Positions 14,927 to 23,547 of a stretch of DNA of 39,773 nt are shown here, piece after piece. This DNA is from Clostridia bacterium (GTDB taxonomy: Bacteria; Bacillota; Clostridia; Oscillospirales; CAG-272): NCBI GenBank assembly GCA_017443595.1, contig JAFSYU010000035.1:1-39773 (forward strand). The letters are read 5' to 3'. Numbering within the stretch: position 1 is the stretch's first letter; each line of letters starts with the position of its first letter. Below the pieces are notes generated by a model. The model was given only the letters and a program-made list of their open reading frames with translations, had not been told where the DNA came from and did no database searches. The position numbers and the translations under genes were made by a program.

Positions 14927-17788
14927 TTAATTACTAAAAGATGTTTTGATCAAATTTATATCGTCCTCACTTTGCCTGTATATTTCAAAACCCGCTGACA
15001 AAAACATATCTTTTATCTTTTCGTAATTATCTTTCTCACGCGATCTTTGTAAATATACCTTTGATACGGGTCGTTTGTCTTCCTCGGCGTATTCCGCGGC
15101 TCGCCGTATCAGCGCCTCCGCTACTCTTTCATCGTCCGCGACAGGCGCTGTTATGACGAATTCGTCCTTTTCCGGCTCATCCGCAAGTCCGTTCAAATAT
15201 TTATAGTCGTCTCTGTTTCCGCAGTCTATGAAGCCGACGGGCTTTTTGCCGATATACGCGATAAAACCATTCATCCGTCCCTCGGACAAAAGCCGTACTC
15301 TTACAGACGTTGAAAGATACTGCGGTTCGCAGAATGTGTAATTCTGTAAAGGTTCCGAAAACGCTTTTTGATACTCGTTTTTGTCAAGGTGTCTGTCAAG
15401 CCCAACCGCGCTCAGGTTTCGTTTTCTTTCTATATCTTCGAATAATTTTATACAGTCGCCGGCGTTATAACCGTTCAGCTTTTTTATCTCTATATACGGC
15501 TTTTTGTCGCGCATAAGGGCTGCGATAGCTCTGGCTTTCGGATCCACGCAGCGCAGAGCCTCTTCGATTATACGCTCGTTATAAATGCCGCCTTTATAAA
15601 GCGCGTTCATAAAATAAGAACTGTGGTTTCCGCCGTACCGTATGAAGGAAAGATACAGCATTTCAAGCGGCAGATCCGGCACTCCTCGCGCTATAGCTTC
15701 AACAAACGTGCTTAAATATAATCCGTAATCTTCCGCATCCGTATCTGACAGCTTTGTCGCAAAAAGCTCTCTGTCCTCTTTTTTATAGTTATAAAGAAAA
15801 TACGAGGAGACGGCAAAATTTTTCAAGGTGTCCTTATCTATCAGCTCCGCCGCGTATTTTTTGATTTCATCACTGTGTCCGTGCAGAACGAAGCCGGCGA
15901 GAGTATACGTATCAAGTGATGCGGGATTTTTTGCCGCACATTCTTTCAGCTCATCCAAAAACAGCTCGGATAAACACGTATCCACCACCGTATCGCCGTG
16001 CTCATCCTGAAAAAGCGTCATAAGTTCAATGCGCCTTTTCTTGTCCGACGTATCGCGTATCCTTTGCTCCACCTGCTTGACGACGGTTATCGGCAGATAT
16101 TCGGAGTGGAAAGCGACGATTTTTTCAATATCGACCTCTCCGTTTATAAAATAGTCGGCATCGAGCTTCTCTGCCTGTGACGGACGCAGAGGCTTTTCAA
16201 ACGTGATATAATATTTATCCATATAACCGTCGGGCAGTCTGCCGTTGACGTATTCTCTTATCCTTTCGTCCGCGTCGTGTGTACGGCTGAACAGCACGTC
16301 GTTTGCGGGAGCCGACGGGACGTAGCCCGTTTTTATACGCATTTCAAGCTCTTTATCTATCAGACGCTTTTCCGTCTCTTTGCTGTCGTCGTATGCGGCG
16401 TACGCGTCAAACGCAGTGTGATAGTCAAAGTATATTTCGTTTAACTCGTATATCGGAATAGACTTCTCGGCGGCTTCTAACTTTTTTTCAGATAAAGCCT
16501 GATCGTTTACGCAGGACATATCAAACAGAGCGTACAGCGACTTATCGGGCATGTTGTCCGCGGCGGCAAAAACCTTTGCGTATAACTCTTCATATTCTTC
16601 TCTAAGCCTTTTTTCAAGCACCTCGCCTACGCCCCAACGTTTGAGAAGACACACAAGATAAGGTGTGAATTTGACTTTTTTACTCGCGCAGAGGTCGAAT
16701 ATCTCCCGCTTTATCTGCTCCGCGTCGTCAAAGCAGGACAAAAGCTCGTCTTCATATTCAAAGGCGTGGGCGCGTATGGCGTACCAGCGGGGAGCTGTAA
16801 CGTATTCCTTGAAAGCCTCACGGAAACGCGTTTTATCCGGCTCACGGCGCAGACGTATGACGGCGAGACCGAGACCTCTTTTCAGATAGTTTTTGAATTC
16901 ATCCTCCGTCATAAGGTCGGTCCCGCCCTTTGTCAGATGATAGTTTTTCTCCTCGCTTATGCGTTTTTCAAAGCCGTTTTTGCGGTACTGCAAGGGCGTC
17001 GTCCCGTATTTCTTTTTGAAGGCGCGGATATAATAATTCGGATCGTCAAAGCCATATTTCTCCGCGATCTCCGCGACGGGTATCGCCGTAAACAAAAGCT
17101 CGGGACGGGTTTGTCCTAAACGCTCCGATAAAACGTACTGCGCGGGCGAAAGTCCCGTAAGCTCCTTTATCGTGTTTGCAAGAGTCGTGCGGTTGGTGTT
17201 GAATTTTGCACAGAGCGCCGACAACGACAGATCGGCTTTGGGATTCGCGCGGATATAACGTAAAACCTCGTTCGTCACGTCCGTGTGCTTGCCCTTCTGC
17301 GCCGCCTCGGCTATCCTTAAAACGCTTATTATCTCGGAGCGCGTGCGGCACGACCACATAACGTCCGACGGGTGACTGTCTATGTGACGCTCGGCAGAGG
17401 AAAACAGCGTGAAAACGCTTTCGTATTCGCTGTCTGTCAGCTTTATTATACCGTTATAGTCGTTTGTTCTTTTTCTGAAAAGGGAGAAATCGGGATAACC
17501 GTATTTTTCGCGCATTTCAGCGTATACCGGCGCGTCAATTATCGCGGTATTGAGATTGACGTTATAGAAATACGGCAGGAAATACAGCGTTTTTACCGTA
17601 TATTCGCCCGTTATATGTTCAGCCTTATCCGAGCTTGAAAAGCAGAACAGATATTTGCCGGACAGGATAACGCTTTTGCCGTTGCATGAAAACGCTAAAT
17701 CGCGCGCGTCAACAAGCGACAGCGAATACATATCGCCGCCGCGGCCGAAATCATCGGATACGTGTATCAAAGAATACTCATGCTGCAT
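14927..17788 (-). CDS. AraC-family regulator fused to a long alpha-helical region and a C-terminal GNAT-like domain
   Basis: 953 residues in one uninterrupted frame. Residues of about 1-120 resemble the beta-rich AraC sensor domain. About 170-270 hold the two helix-turn-helices (LSALCAKFNTNRTTLANTIK; IAEKYGFDDPNYYIRAFKKK; then YGTTPLQYR), the standard AraC DNA-binding domain. A new region starts near residue 290 with MTEDEFKNYLKRGLG and runs as helical, possibly HEAT-like sequence for over 500 residues. The last 100 or so residues (GFIAYIGKKPVGFIDC, VAEALIRRAAEYAEEDKRPV, FLSAGFEIYRQ) look like a GNAT acetyltransferase-like fold. AraC proteins are usually near 300 residues, so this is a fusion of a regulator with a protein that is probably separate elsewhere. 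It is transcribed from 17837-17865. Confidence 0.8.
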   Translation of the reverse strand: MQHEYSLIHVSDDFGRGGDMYSLSLVDARDLAFSCNGKSVILSGKYLFCFSSSDKAEHITGEYTVKTLYFLPYFYNVNLNTAIIDAPVYAEMREKYGYPDFSLFRKRTNDYNGIIKLTDSEYESVFTLFSSAERHIDSHPSDVMWSCRTRSEIISVLRIAEAAQKGKHTDVTNEVLRYIRANPKADLSLSALCAKFNTNRTTLANTIKELTGLSPAQYVLSERLGQTRPELLFTAIPVAEIAEKYGFDDPNYYIRAFKKKYGTTPLQYRKNGFEKRISEEKNYHLTKGGTDLMTEDEFKNYLKRGLGLAVIRLRREPDKTRFREAFKEYVTAPRWYAIRAHAFEYEDELLSCFDDAEQIKREIFDLCASKKVKFTPYLVCLLKRWGVGEVLEKRLREEYEELYAKVFAAADNMPDKSLYALFDMSCVNDQALSEKKLEAAEKSIPIYELNEIYFDYHTAFDAYAAYDDSKETEKRLIDKELEMRIKTGYVPSAPANDVLFSRTHDADERIREYVNGRLPDGYMDKYYITFEKPLRPSQAEKLDADYFINGEVDIEKIVAFHSEYLPITVVKQVEQRIRDTSDKKRRIELMTLFQDEHGDTVVDTCLSELFLDELKECAAKNPASLDTYTLAGFVLHGHSDEIKKYAAELIDKDTLKNFAVSSYFLYNYKKEDRELFATKLSDTDAEDYGLYLSTFVEAIARGVPDLPLEMLYLSFIRYGGNHSSYFMNALYKGGIYNERIIEEALRCVDPKARAIAALMRDKKPYIEIKKLNGYNAGDCIKLFEDIERKRNLSAVGLDRHLDKNEYQKAFSEPLQNYTFCEPQYLSTSVRVRLLSEGRMNGFIAYIGKKPVGFIDCGNRDDYKYLNGLADEPEKDEFVITAPVADDERVAEALIRRAAEYAEEDKRPVSKVYLQRSREKDNYEKIKDMFLSAGFEIYRQSEDDINLIKTSFSN

Positions 17789-17836
17789 AAAAGCCCTCCG
17801 TTAACGGTTATGCGCACGCTCCCGTTCTTTTATGCT

Positions 17837-17865
17837 ATTATACCATAAAACCCAACGCGTGTAAA
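17837..17865 (-). promoter_or_regulatory. Promoter of the AraC/GNAT gene
   Basis: On the minus strand: TTTACA (17865-17860), a 17-base spacer, TATAAT (17842-17837). It lies in the divergent region with the thrC promoter; GGAGGGC near the ATG is the ribosome site. Confidence 0.75.
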
Positions 17866-17931
17866 TACGCTTTCATCAAATAAAACCGCACTATTTACAA
17901 TCGCACTGTTTTAACGTCTGTCAAAATCAAC

Positions 17932-17960
17932 TTGACTTATTAATATTTTCGTGATATAAT
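17932..17960 (+). promoter_or_regulatory. Promoter of the thrC-hslO-hprK operon
   Basis: TTGACT (17932-17937), a 17-base spacer and TATAAT (17955-17960); TAAGGGA (17981-17987) is the ribosome site before ATG 17995. Confidence 0.8.
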
Positions 17961-17994
17961 AACATAATAAATAAAAATTTTAAGGGAAAAAGAT

Positions 17995-19461
17995 ATGAAA
18001 TACATCTCAACTCGCGGCGGGATAGAGACGCTGTCCTCCGCACAGGCAATAAAAAAGGGAATTGCGGACAACGGCGGGCTTTTCGTGCCGGATCACATCC
18101 CGCTCCTTACCGACTCGTTGTTTGACAGACTTGTAAAAATGGATTACGCGGAGCGCGCCGCGGAGATACTCTCGCTTTATCTTACCGATTACGACAAAGC
18201 GGAGCTCCTTTCCGACTGCAGAAAAGCTTATAAGAATTTTGATACGGAAAATCCCGCCCCGACCGTAAAGCTTGGCGAAAATAAATATATGCTCGAACTT
18301 TTCCACGGTCCGACGTGCGCGTTCAAAGACATGGCGCTTCAGATAATGCCGCGCCTGCTCTCCCGCGCGCTTAAAATGACGGGCGAGAAAAAAACGGCGT
18401 ACATCTTAGTCGCCACCTCGGGCGACACGGGCAAAGCCGCGCTTGAAGGCTACCGCGACGTTGACGGCGTGCGCATAAAAGTTTTCTACCCCGTTGACGG
18501 CGTATCCGATATACAGAAGCTGCAGATGTCAACTCAAGAAGGATCGAACGTCTCCGTTCAGGCGATAGAAGGCAACTTTGACGACGCGCAGAACGGTGTG
18601 AAGCGCATTTTCGCAGACAAAGAATTTTCAGACAAACTGCGCGAGCAGGGTTACATCTTAACAAGCGCGAACTCGATCAACTGGGGCCGTCTCGCACCGC
18701 AGATAGTTTACTATATTTCTTCATATATAGACTTATACAACGCCGGCGAGATCAAGCGCGGCGAGCAGGTCTGCTTCTGCGTGCCGACCGGCAATTTCGG
18801 CAACATTTTCGCCGGATATTTAGCCGCACGCATGGGTCTGCCCGTAAAGTGCTTTATCTGCGCGTCAAACAAAAACAACATTCTTACGGATTTCTTAAAT
18901 ACCGGCGTATACGACAGGAACAGAGAATTTTATCAGACTTCTTCTCCTTCAATGGATATACTCATATCCTCTAACCTTGAAAGACTGCTTTACTTCACGG
19001 CGGGCAAGGAAAAGACGGCCGAATATATGAAACAGCTTTCAAAGACCGGCAGATACGAGATAACGCAAAACGAGCTTTCCGAGATACGTAAGCTTTTCGT
19101 CGGCGGCTTTACGGACGAGGACGGAACGCTTGCCGAAATTTATTCCACGTTCAAAGACACAGGCAAGCTCATAGACACGCACACCGCCGTGGCTTACAGA
19201 CAGGCGGAGCAGTACGTGCAAAAGACATCCGACAAAGTCATAACCGTATCAACGGCAAGCCCTTACAAATTCGCCGCGTCCGTGCTTACGGCTCTGCACA
19301 AAAAGGTAAAAGGCAGCCGCGGAGTACTCTCCCCGTTATACGAGCTGGCGGACGCCACGGATACGGCTATCCCCGCGCCTCTCGCCTCGCTTGAAGGCAA
19401 AGCGGTCAGATTTTCCGGCGCAATAAAAAAGGAAGATATGCCGGATTCGCTCTTTGACTGA
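17995..19461 (+). CDS. thrC: Threonine synthase
   Basis: 488 residues, the long (class I-type) form. The PLP-binding lysine is Lys111 in GPTCAFKDMALQ, and the phosphate-binding loop ATSGDTGKAAL and the motifs STQEGSNV, SANSINWGRLAPQ and VPTGNFGN are all present, as in active enzymes. It converts O-phosphohomoserine to threonine in the cytoplasm. The gene heads a compact operon: its stop codon is one base from the start of the methyltransferase gene. No leader peptide or T-box is evident in the short region between promoter and start, so threonine regulation, if any, is not visible here. Confidence 0.95.
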   Translation: MKYISTRGGIETLSSAQAIKKGIADNGGLFVPDHIPLLTDSLFDRLVKMDYAERAAEILSLYLTDYDKAELLSDCRKAYKNFDTENPAPTVKLGENKYMLELFHGPTCAFKDMALQIMPRLLSRALKMTGEKKTAYILVATSGDTGKAALEGYRDVDGVRIKVFYPVDGVSDIQKLQMSTQEGSNVSVQAIEGNFDDAQNGVKRIFADKEFSDKLREQGYILTSANSINWGRLAPQIVYYISSYIDLYNAGEIKRGEQVCFCVPTGNFGNIFAGYLAARMGLPVKCFICASNKNNILTDFLNTGVYDRNREFYQTSSPSMDILISSNLERLLYFTAGKEKTAEYMKQLSKTGRYEITQNELSEIRKLFVGGFTDEDGTLAEIYSTFKDTGKLIDTHTAVAYRQAEQYVQKTSDKVITVSTASPYKFAASVLTALHKKVKGSRGVLSPLYELADATDTAIPAPLASLEGKAVRFSGAIKKEDMPDSLFD

Positions 19462-19462
19462 T

Positions 19463-20200
19463 ATGGGAAACGAATATACGGCGATAGCCGCGTTATACGA
19501 CGGCTTCAGAGGCGAATCGCCCAGTATGTGGGCGGCGTATCTTGACGAGCTTTTCAGCCGTTACGCCGACAAAAAGCCGAAAACGGTGATAGACCTTGCC
19601 TGCGGCACGGGGACCGTCACGGCGGCGCTCTGCCGTCTCGGCTACGACATGATAGGTATTGACAAATCCGAGGAGATGCTGGCTTTGGCTCAGCGTAAAG
19701 CGCCCGAAGCGCTGCTTCTGCATCAGGATATGCGCGGCATTGACCTGTACGGTACCGCGGACGGCGCGGTATGCTGTCTTGACAGCGTGAATTATCTGCC
19801 GTCGGGTGAGGACGTCTGCCGGATGCTTTCATCCTTATACAAATTTCTTTTACCGGGTTCGCTTTTCATATTCGACGTGAACACCGAGAAGAGATTTACG
19901 GAAAAATACGGCAAAAACGACTTTATACTTGAAGACAAAAACGGACTTATAGCCTGGTCGTGCGATTACAAGCCGCGTCTCAAAAGATGTGATTTTTACC
20001 TGTCTTGCTTTATACCGGAGCCTGACGGCAGATACGTAAGGCGCGACGAGGAACAGTCGGAATACTGCTATTCCGACAGACAAATAAGAGAGTTTGCGGC
20101 GCAGTCCGGCTATGAGGTTTTAGCCGCGCTTGACAGAATGGCGCTGCACGAAGCGGACAAAAACAGCGAAAAGGTGCATTATATATTAAAAAGACTATGA
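19463..20200 (+). CDS. Class I SAM-dependent methyltransferase
   Basis: About 245 residues from ATG 19463, one base after the thrC stop; a TTG at 19454 overlapping thrC is an alternative start. Motif I VIDLACGTGTVT, followed by IGIDKSEEML, is the standard SAM-binding site, and SLYKFLLPGSLFIFDVNTE fits the later core strands. The C-terminal half has the FYLSCF and YCYSDRQIREFA segments typical of small-molecule or YcgJ/UbiE-like methyltransferases. Its substrate is unknown. The gene is translationally coupled to thrC and overlaps hslO by four bases (ATGA). Confidence 0.85.
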   Translation: MGNEYTAIAALYDGFRGESPSMWAAYLDELFSRYADKKPKTVIDLACGTGTVTAALCRLGYDMIGIDKSEEMLALAQRKAPEALLLHQDMRGIDLYGTADGAVCCLDSVNYLPSGEDVCRMLSSLYKFLLPGSLFIFDVNTEKRFTEKYGKNDFILEDKNGLIAWSCDYKPRLKRCDFYLSCFIPEPDGRYVRRDEEQSEYCYSDRQIREFAAQSGYEVLAALDRMALHEADKNSEKVHYILKRL

Positions 20201-21051
20201 GCAGGATAATACGCGCAATGACGACCGACGGCTCAGCCGTCGCAATGGTCACGGACACAACGGACATAGTAAACAAAGCAATCAAATATCACAAAACCGC
20301 GCCCACGGCGACGGCGGCTCTCGGCAGAGTGCTCACAGCCGGCTCGCTTATGGGCTCGCGCTTGAAAAACAAAGACGATTCGCTTACCCTGACGTTCAAA
20401 GGCGACGGCGCCGCCGGCATAGTCATGGCGGTAGCCGATTACAGCGGCAACGTAAAAGGGTATATAGAAAATCCGTCCGCGGATCTGCCGCTTAAGCCGA
20501 GCGGCAAGCTTGACGTATCCGGCATTATAGGCGCAGGATATATGAGCGTCGTGCGCGACGTCGGGTTAAAAGAGCCGATGACGGGTATTTCACAGATAGT
20601 ATCGGGCGAGATAGCGGAGGACATAGCCTCGTTTTTCGCGCAGAGCGAACAAACGCCCACGCTTATATCATTAGGCGTGCTGGTAGACAAGGATCTGTCA
20701 TGCGCGGGCGCGGGCGGCGTATTCATACAGCTTTTGCCGTACGCGGACGAGTCCGTGATAGATAAACTGGAGCAAAACGTAACAAAGATAACCGGTCTTT
20801 CCTCTCAAATCGCCTCCGGCAAAACGTGCGAACAGATAATGGCGGACGCCCTTGACGGGATCGAATACGAGCTGTTTGACGAGATAGAAACGGATTACGT
20901 CTGCGACTGCAGTAAAGCCCGTATGCTCCGCGCTGTAAAGTCGCTCGGCAGGGACGAGCTGCAAAAAATATTCAGCGAACAAAAGACGGTCGAGATATGC
21001 TGCCGCTTCTGCAATAAAAAATTCAGCTTTACGTCTGATATAATGGAGTAA
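20197..21051 (+). CDS. hslO: Hsp33 redox-regulated chaperone
   Basis: 284 residues; the ATG overlaps the stop of the methyltransferase gene as ATGA. The N-terminal domain has the characteristic AALGRVLTAGSLMG stretch, KGDGAAG and the GYIENP motif. The C-terminal zinc switch is intact: CDC (Cys236, Cys238) and CRFC (Cys269, Cys272). The protein is a cytoplasmic holdase activated by oxidation, when the four cysteines release zinc. Its place between a methyltransferase and hprK probably reflects general housekeeping rather than a shared pathway. Confidence 0.95.
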   Translation: MSRIIRAMTTDGSAVAMVTDTTDIVNKAIKYHKTAPTATAALGRVLTAGSLMGSRLKNKDDSLTLTFKGDGAAGIVMAVADYSGNVKGYIENPSADLPLKPSGKLDVSGIIGAGYMSVVRDVGLKEPMTGISQIVSGEIAEDIASFFAQSEQTPTLISLGVLVDKDLSCAGAGGVFIQLLPYADESVIDKLEQNVTKITGLSSQIASGKTCEQIMADALDGIEYELFDEIETDYVCDCSKARMLRAVKSLGRDELQKIFSEQKTVEICCRFCNKKFSFTSDIME

Positions 21052-21055
21052 AACT

Positions 21056-21994
21056 ATGGAAAATGAAGTTTATACCATACCGCTTAACTCGATAATAGAC
21101 GAATTTCAGCTTGAGGTGATATACGCACCGGAAAATGTCGCGGAAATACAGGTCGGCAGAAGCGACCTGAACCGCCCGGGACTCAAGCTCTCCGGCTTCG
21201 GCAAGCTGTTTGAAAAGGACAGGATACAGATAATAGGCCGGGTGGAATACGAATATCTTTGTTCTCTGCCCGAAAAAGCCAGGCACGACAGCTTTGAAAG
21301 CCTCGTTTCCGAAAATCCCGTCTGTATTATTTTTACAACGGAGCTTCCCGTATCCGACGAGCAGATAAATATATGCAAAAAAGGGCGCGTACCGCTTCTG
21401 CGCACTAAAACGCTGACGAGCGAATTTATGGCGGCTCTCATCGCTTCTTTAAACGTATCTCTCGCTCCGCGCATAACAAGACACGGCGTGCTTGTTGAAG
21501 TTTACGGCGAAGGTATTCTGATGCTCGGCGACAGCGGAGTAGGCAAGAGCGAAACGGCGATAGAGCTTGTAAAACGCGGCCACAGACTTATAGCGGACGA
21601 CGCGGTGGAGATAAAGCGCGTTTCCGCAACCACGCTCGTAGGCTCTGCGCCGGAGATAATCCGCCATTACGTTGAGCTGCGCGGCATAGGCATAGTAGAC
21701 GTGCGCAGGCTGTTCGGTATGGGCGCGGTAAAGCTGACGGAGAAGATAGACCTTGTTATAGAGCTTGAACAGTGGGTGCAGGGCAAAATGTACGACCGTT
21801 TCGGGCTTGAATCCGAGTATACGGAGATCTTAGGCATAAACATACCGGCTATAACGATACCGGTACGTCCCGGCAGAAACCTCGCTATTATCATAGAGAT
21901 AGCCGCCATGAACAGCCGCCAGAAAAAAATGGGCTACAACACGGCGGAAGAGTTCAACAAGCGCCTTATGGGACAGATACACGGCGACAAATAA
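21056..21994 (+). CDS. hprK: HPr kinase/phosphorylase
   Basis: 312 residues, starting four bases after hslO. The C-terminal kinase domain has the Walker A P-loop GDSGVGKS (158-165), the LIADDAVEI segment and the family signature ELRGIGIVDV near residue 208; His143 lies in the conserved TRHG stretch. It phosphorylates and dephosphorylates Ser46 of HPr in response to glycolytic intermediates, and so controls carbon catabolite repression. The N-terminal domain (about 1-135) is also of normal length. Last gene of the thrC operon; no strong terminator is visible immediately downstream, and degV follows after a roughly 110-base gap. Confidence 0.96.
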   Translation: MENEVYTIPLNSIIDEFQLEVIYAPENVAEIQVGRSDLNRPGLKLSGFGKLFEKDRIQIIGRVEYEYLCSLPEKARHDSFESLVSENPVCIIFTTELPVSDEQINICKKGRVPLLRTKTLTSEFMAALIASLNVSLAPRITRHGVLVEVYGEGILMLGDSGVGKSETAIELVKRGHRLIADDAVEIKRVSATTLVGSAPEIIRHYVELRGIGIVDVRRLFGMGAVKLTEKIDLVIELEQWVQGKMYDRFGLESEYTEILGINIPAITIPVRPGRNLAIIIEIAAMNSRQKKMGYNTAEEFNKRLMGQIHGDK

Positions 21995-22106
21995 CGCAAA
22001 AAAACACAGTCTTTAAATAAAAAATTCTCAATTCTTAACCTAAAATCCGTATGTTTTTTCCATATTTATGTGTTAAAATACATGCATACGTTTTATGGGG
22101 GTATTT

Positions 22107-22994
22107 ATGGCTGACTTTATAATATCCTGCTGCTCGTCCGCGGACCTGACAAAAGAACGTCTGGACGGCAGAAAAATCAAATATTTATGCTTTCATTTCT
22201 CTCTTGACGGCAAGGAGTACCCGGATGACTTAGGTCAGACAATGACGCCGGAAGAGCTTTACCGCAGGATGACGGCGGGCGAAACGGCAAAAACTTCCCA
22301 GCCGTCCGCGGGTGAATACATAGAGTTTTTTGAGAGCTTTTTGAAAGAAGGAAAAGACATACTTCACGTAACGCTTTCCACCGGCATTTCCGGCGCGTAC
22401 AATTCCGCGACGGTCGCCGCGGACGCGATGCGTAAAAAATATCCGGAGCGCAAGATATACGTCGTTGACTCGCTCGGCGCATCAAGCGGCTACGGTCTTA
22501 TAATGGACACGCTCGCGGACAAACGCGACGGGGGAATGGGTATAGACGAGCTGAACGAATGGCTTCTTGAAAACCGGCTTTATATGCACCACTGGTTCTT
22601 TTCCACGGATCTTACGTTTTACATCAAAGGCGGCAGAGTATCAAAAGGCTCCGGCTTTATAGGAAATATGATAGGTATCTGCCCGCTTCTGAATATGGAT
22701 AATTTCGGACGCCTCATACCGCGTCAGAAGGTAATAGGCAAAAAGCGTGTTATAAAGCATACTGTGGAAAAAATGACGGAGCACGCAAAGGACGGCTTGG
22801 ATTACAGCGGACGCGTGTTCATCTGCCACTCAGAGTGTCTGCAGGACGCACAGCGGCTTGCAGCTTTAGTTAAGGAAAAATTCCCGAAAATGAAAGGAGA
22901 GCCGGAAATATTCCCGATAGGCGCGACCATCGGATCGCATACCGGCCCCGGCACCGTATCCCTGTTCTTCTGGGGAGACAAAAGAGTTGATTAA
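22107..22994 (+). CDS. DegV family fatty-acid-binding protein
   Basis: 295 residues from ATG 22107, preferred to ATG 22095 because a GGGGG ribosome site (22097-22101) lies six bases upstream. The N-terminal SCCSSADLT and the VTLSTGISGAYNSA motif are the hallmark of DegV (FakB-like) proteins, which bind a fatty acid for phosphorylation by FakA. SLGASSGYG and the C-terminal IGATIGSHTGPGT complete the fold. FakB-type partners feed exogenous fatty acids into phospholipids; no fakA is present here. The usual TDSS of the family is CCSS in this protein. Confidence 0.9.
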   Translation: MADFIISCCSSADLTKERLDGRKIKYLCFHFSLDGKEYPDDLGQTMTPEELYRRMTAGETAKTSQPSAGEYIEFFESFLKEGKDILHVTLSTGISGAYNSATVAADAMRKKYPERKIYVVDSLGASSGYGLIMDTLADKRDGGMGIDELNEWLLENRLYMHHWFFSTDLTFYIKGGRVSKGSGFIGNMIGICPLLNMDNFGRLIPRQKVIGKKRVIKHTVEKMTEHAKDGLDYSGRVFICHSECLQDAQRLAALVKEKFPKMKGEPEIFPIGATIGSHTGPGTVSLFFWGDKRVD

Positions 22995-23007
22995 AAAAAC
23001 GGCGTTT

Positions 23008-23212
23008 GCGGTGTACTTCGTAAGGAAGTACACCGCAGCTAAATTCGCTTCGCGAGCTAAATTATGCTTCGCATAGCTAAATTCGCTCCGCGAGCTAAAT
23101 TCGGCTGCGCCGAGCTTACAGGCGAATTTAATTTAGCTGAAGCCGCGAGGCTTCAATTTAGCTATACGCCGACAGGTGTATAATTTAGCTGCCGCAAAGC
23201 GGCAATTTAGCT
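23008..23212. repeat. Array of variable mini-hairpins separated by AGCTAAATT / AATTTAGCT
   Basis: A 12-bp-stem hairpin (23008-23036) is followed by four AGCTAAATT units (23037, 23055, 23075, 23093) and then four reverse-complement AATTTAGCT units (23130, 23155, 23182, 23204). Each gap holds a different small palindrome: cgc/gcg, atgc/gcat, cgc/gcg, cggc/gccg, gaagcc-GCGA-ggcttc, atacgcc/ggtgtat and gccgc-AAA-gcggc. The sequence of each stem changes while its pairing is kept. The whole array is itself an inverted repeat about a centre near 23113-23129. No reading frame is present; it occupies most of the gap after degV. Confidence 0.85.
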
Positions 23213-23266
23213 GATTTATAATCATTTTTGACGTCGTAACGGTTAAGACGACCTGAAAGAGAATAA

Positions 23267-23308
23267 CCCACTATGACACTTTCTCTATACGAAAGATGTC
23301 AAAGTGGG
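23267..23308. terminator. Long imperfect hairpin between convergent genes
   Basis: CCCACTATGACACTTTC pairs with GAAAGATGTCAAAGTGGG with one mismatch and one bulge around a short loop, followed on the plus side by a T-rich tail. It lies between the degV/repeat region and the convergent DUF6472 gene and probably terminates both. Confidence 0.75.
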
Positions 23309-23349
23309 TTTGTTTCTTCTTTATGTTGCCTCTCTCTTCCGCCGTTTTT

Positions 23350-23547
23350 TTAATTCTGTTTTCTCACCGACGTGTATTCGTCGTAGAACTTGAAATACGG
23401 GCAGTTCGCGGTCGCCTGACGGGCGAAACGCTCCATTTCGTCCTCGTCTAAGTCCGCCTTGCAGTACATTTCGCCGTAGTATTCGTCGTAATCGTAGAAT
23501 TCGCAGTCTTCACAGCGGCTTTTCAAGCCCTCTTTTTTATTTTCCAC
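23350..23547 (-). CDS. Small Cys-rich protein (DUF6472-like)
   Basis: 65 residues starting at GTG 23547, with AGGAAGG eight bases upstream inside the end of the DUF4091 gene; the two genes overlap by 11 bases, implying translational coupling. Four cysteines (CEDC, then YC, then NCPYF) and the DEDEMERF segment match the small acidic Clostridia family I recall as DUF6472. The Cys pattern suggests a metal-binding knuckle, but no function is known to me. It ends before the bidirectional hairpin at 23267. Confidence 0.75.
   Translation of the reverse strand: MENKKEGLKSRCEDCEFYDYDEYYGEMYCKADLDEDEMERFARQATANCPYFKFYDEYTSVRKQN

Noticed and set aside
23008..23212. Possible CRISPR array
   Set aside because: Repeats are only 9 bases, change orientation midway, and the spacers are self-complementary palindromes; no cas genes are present.
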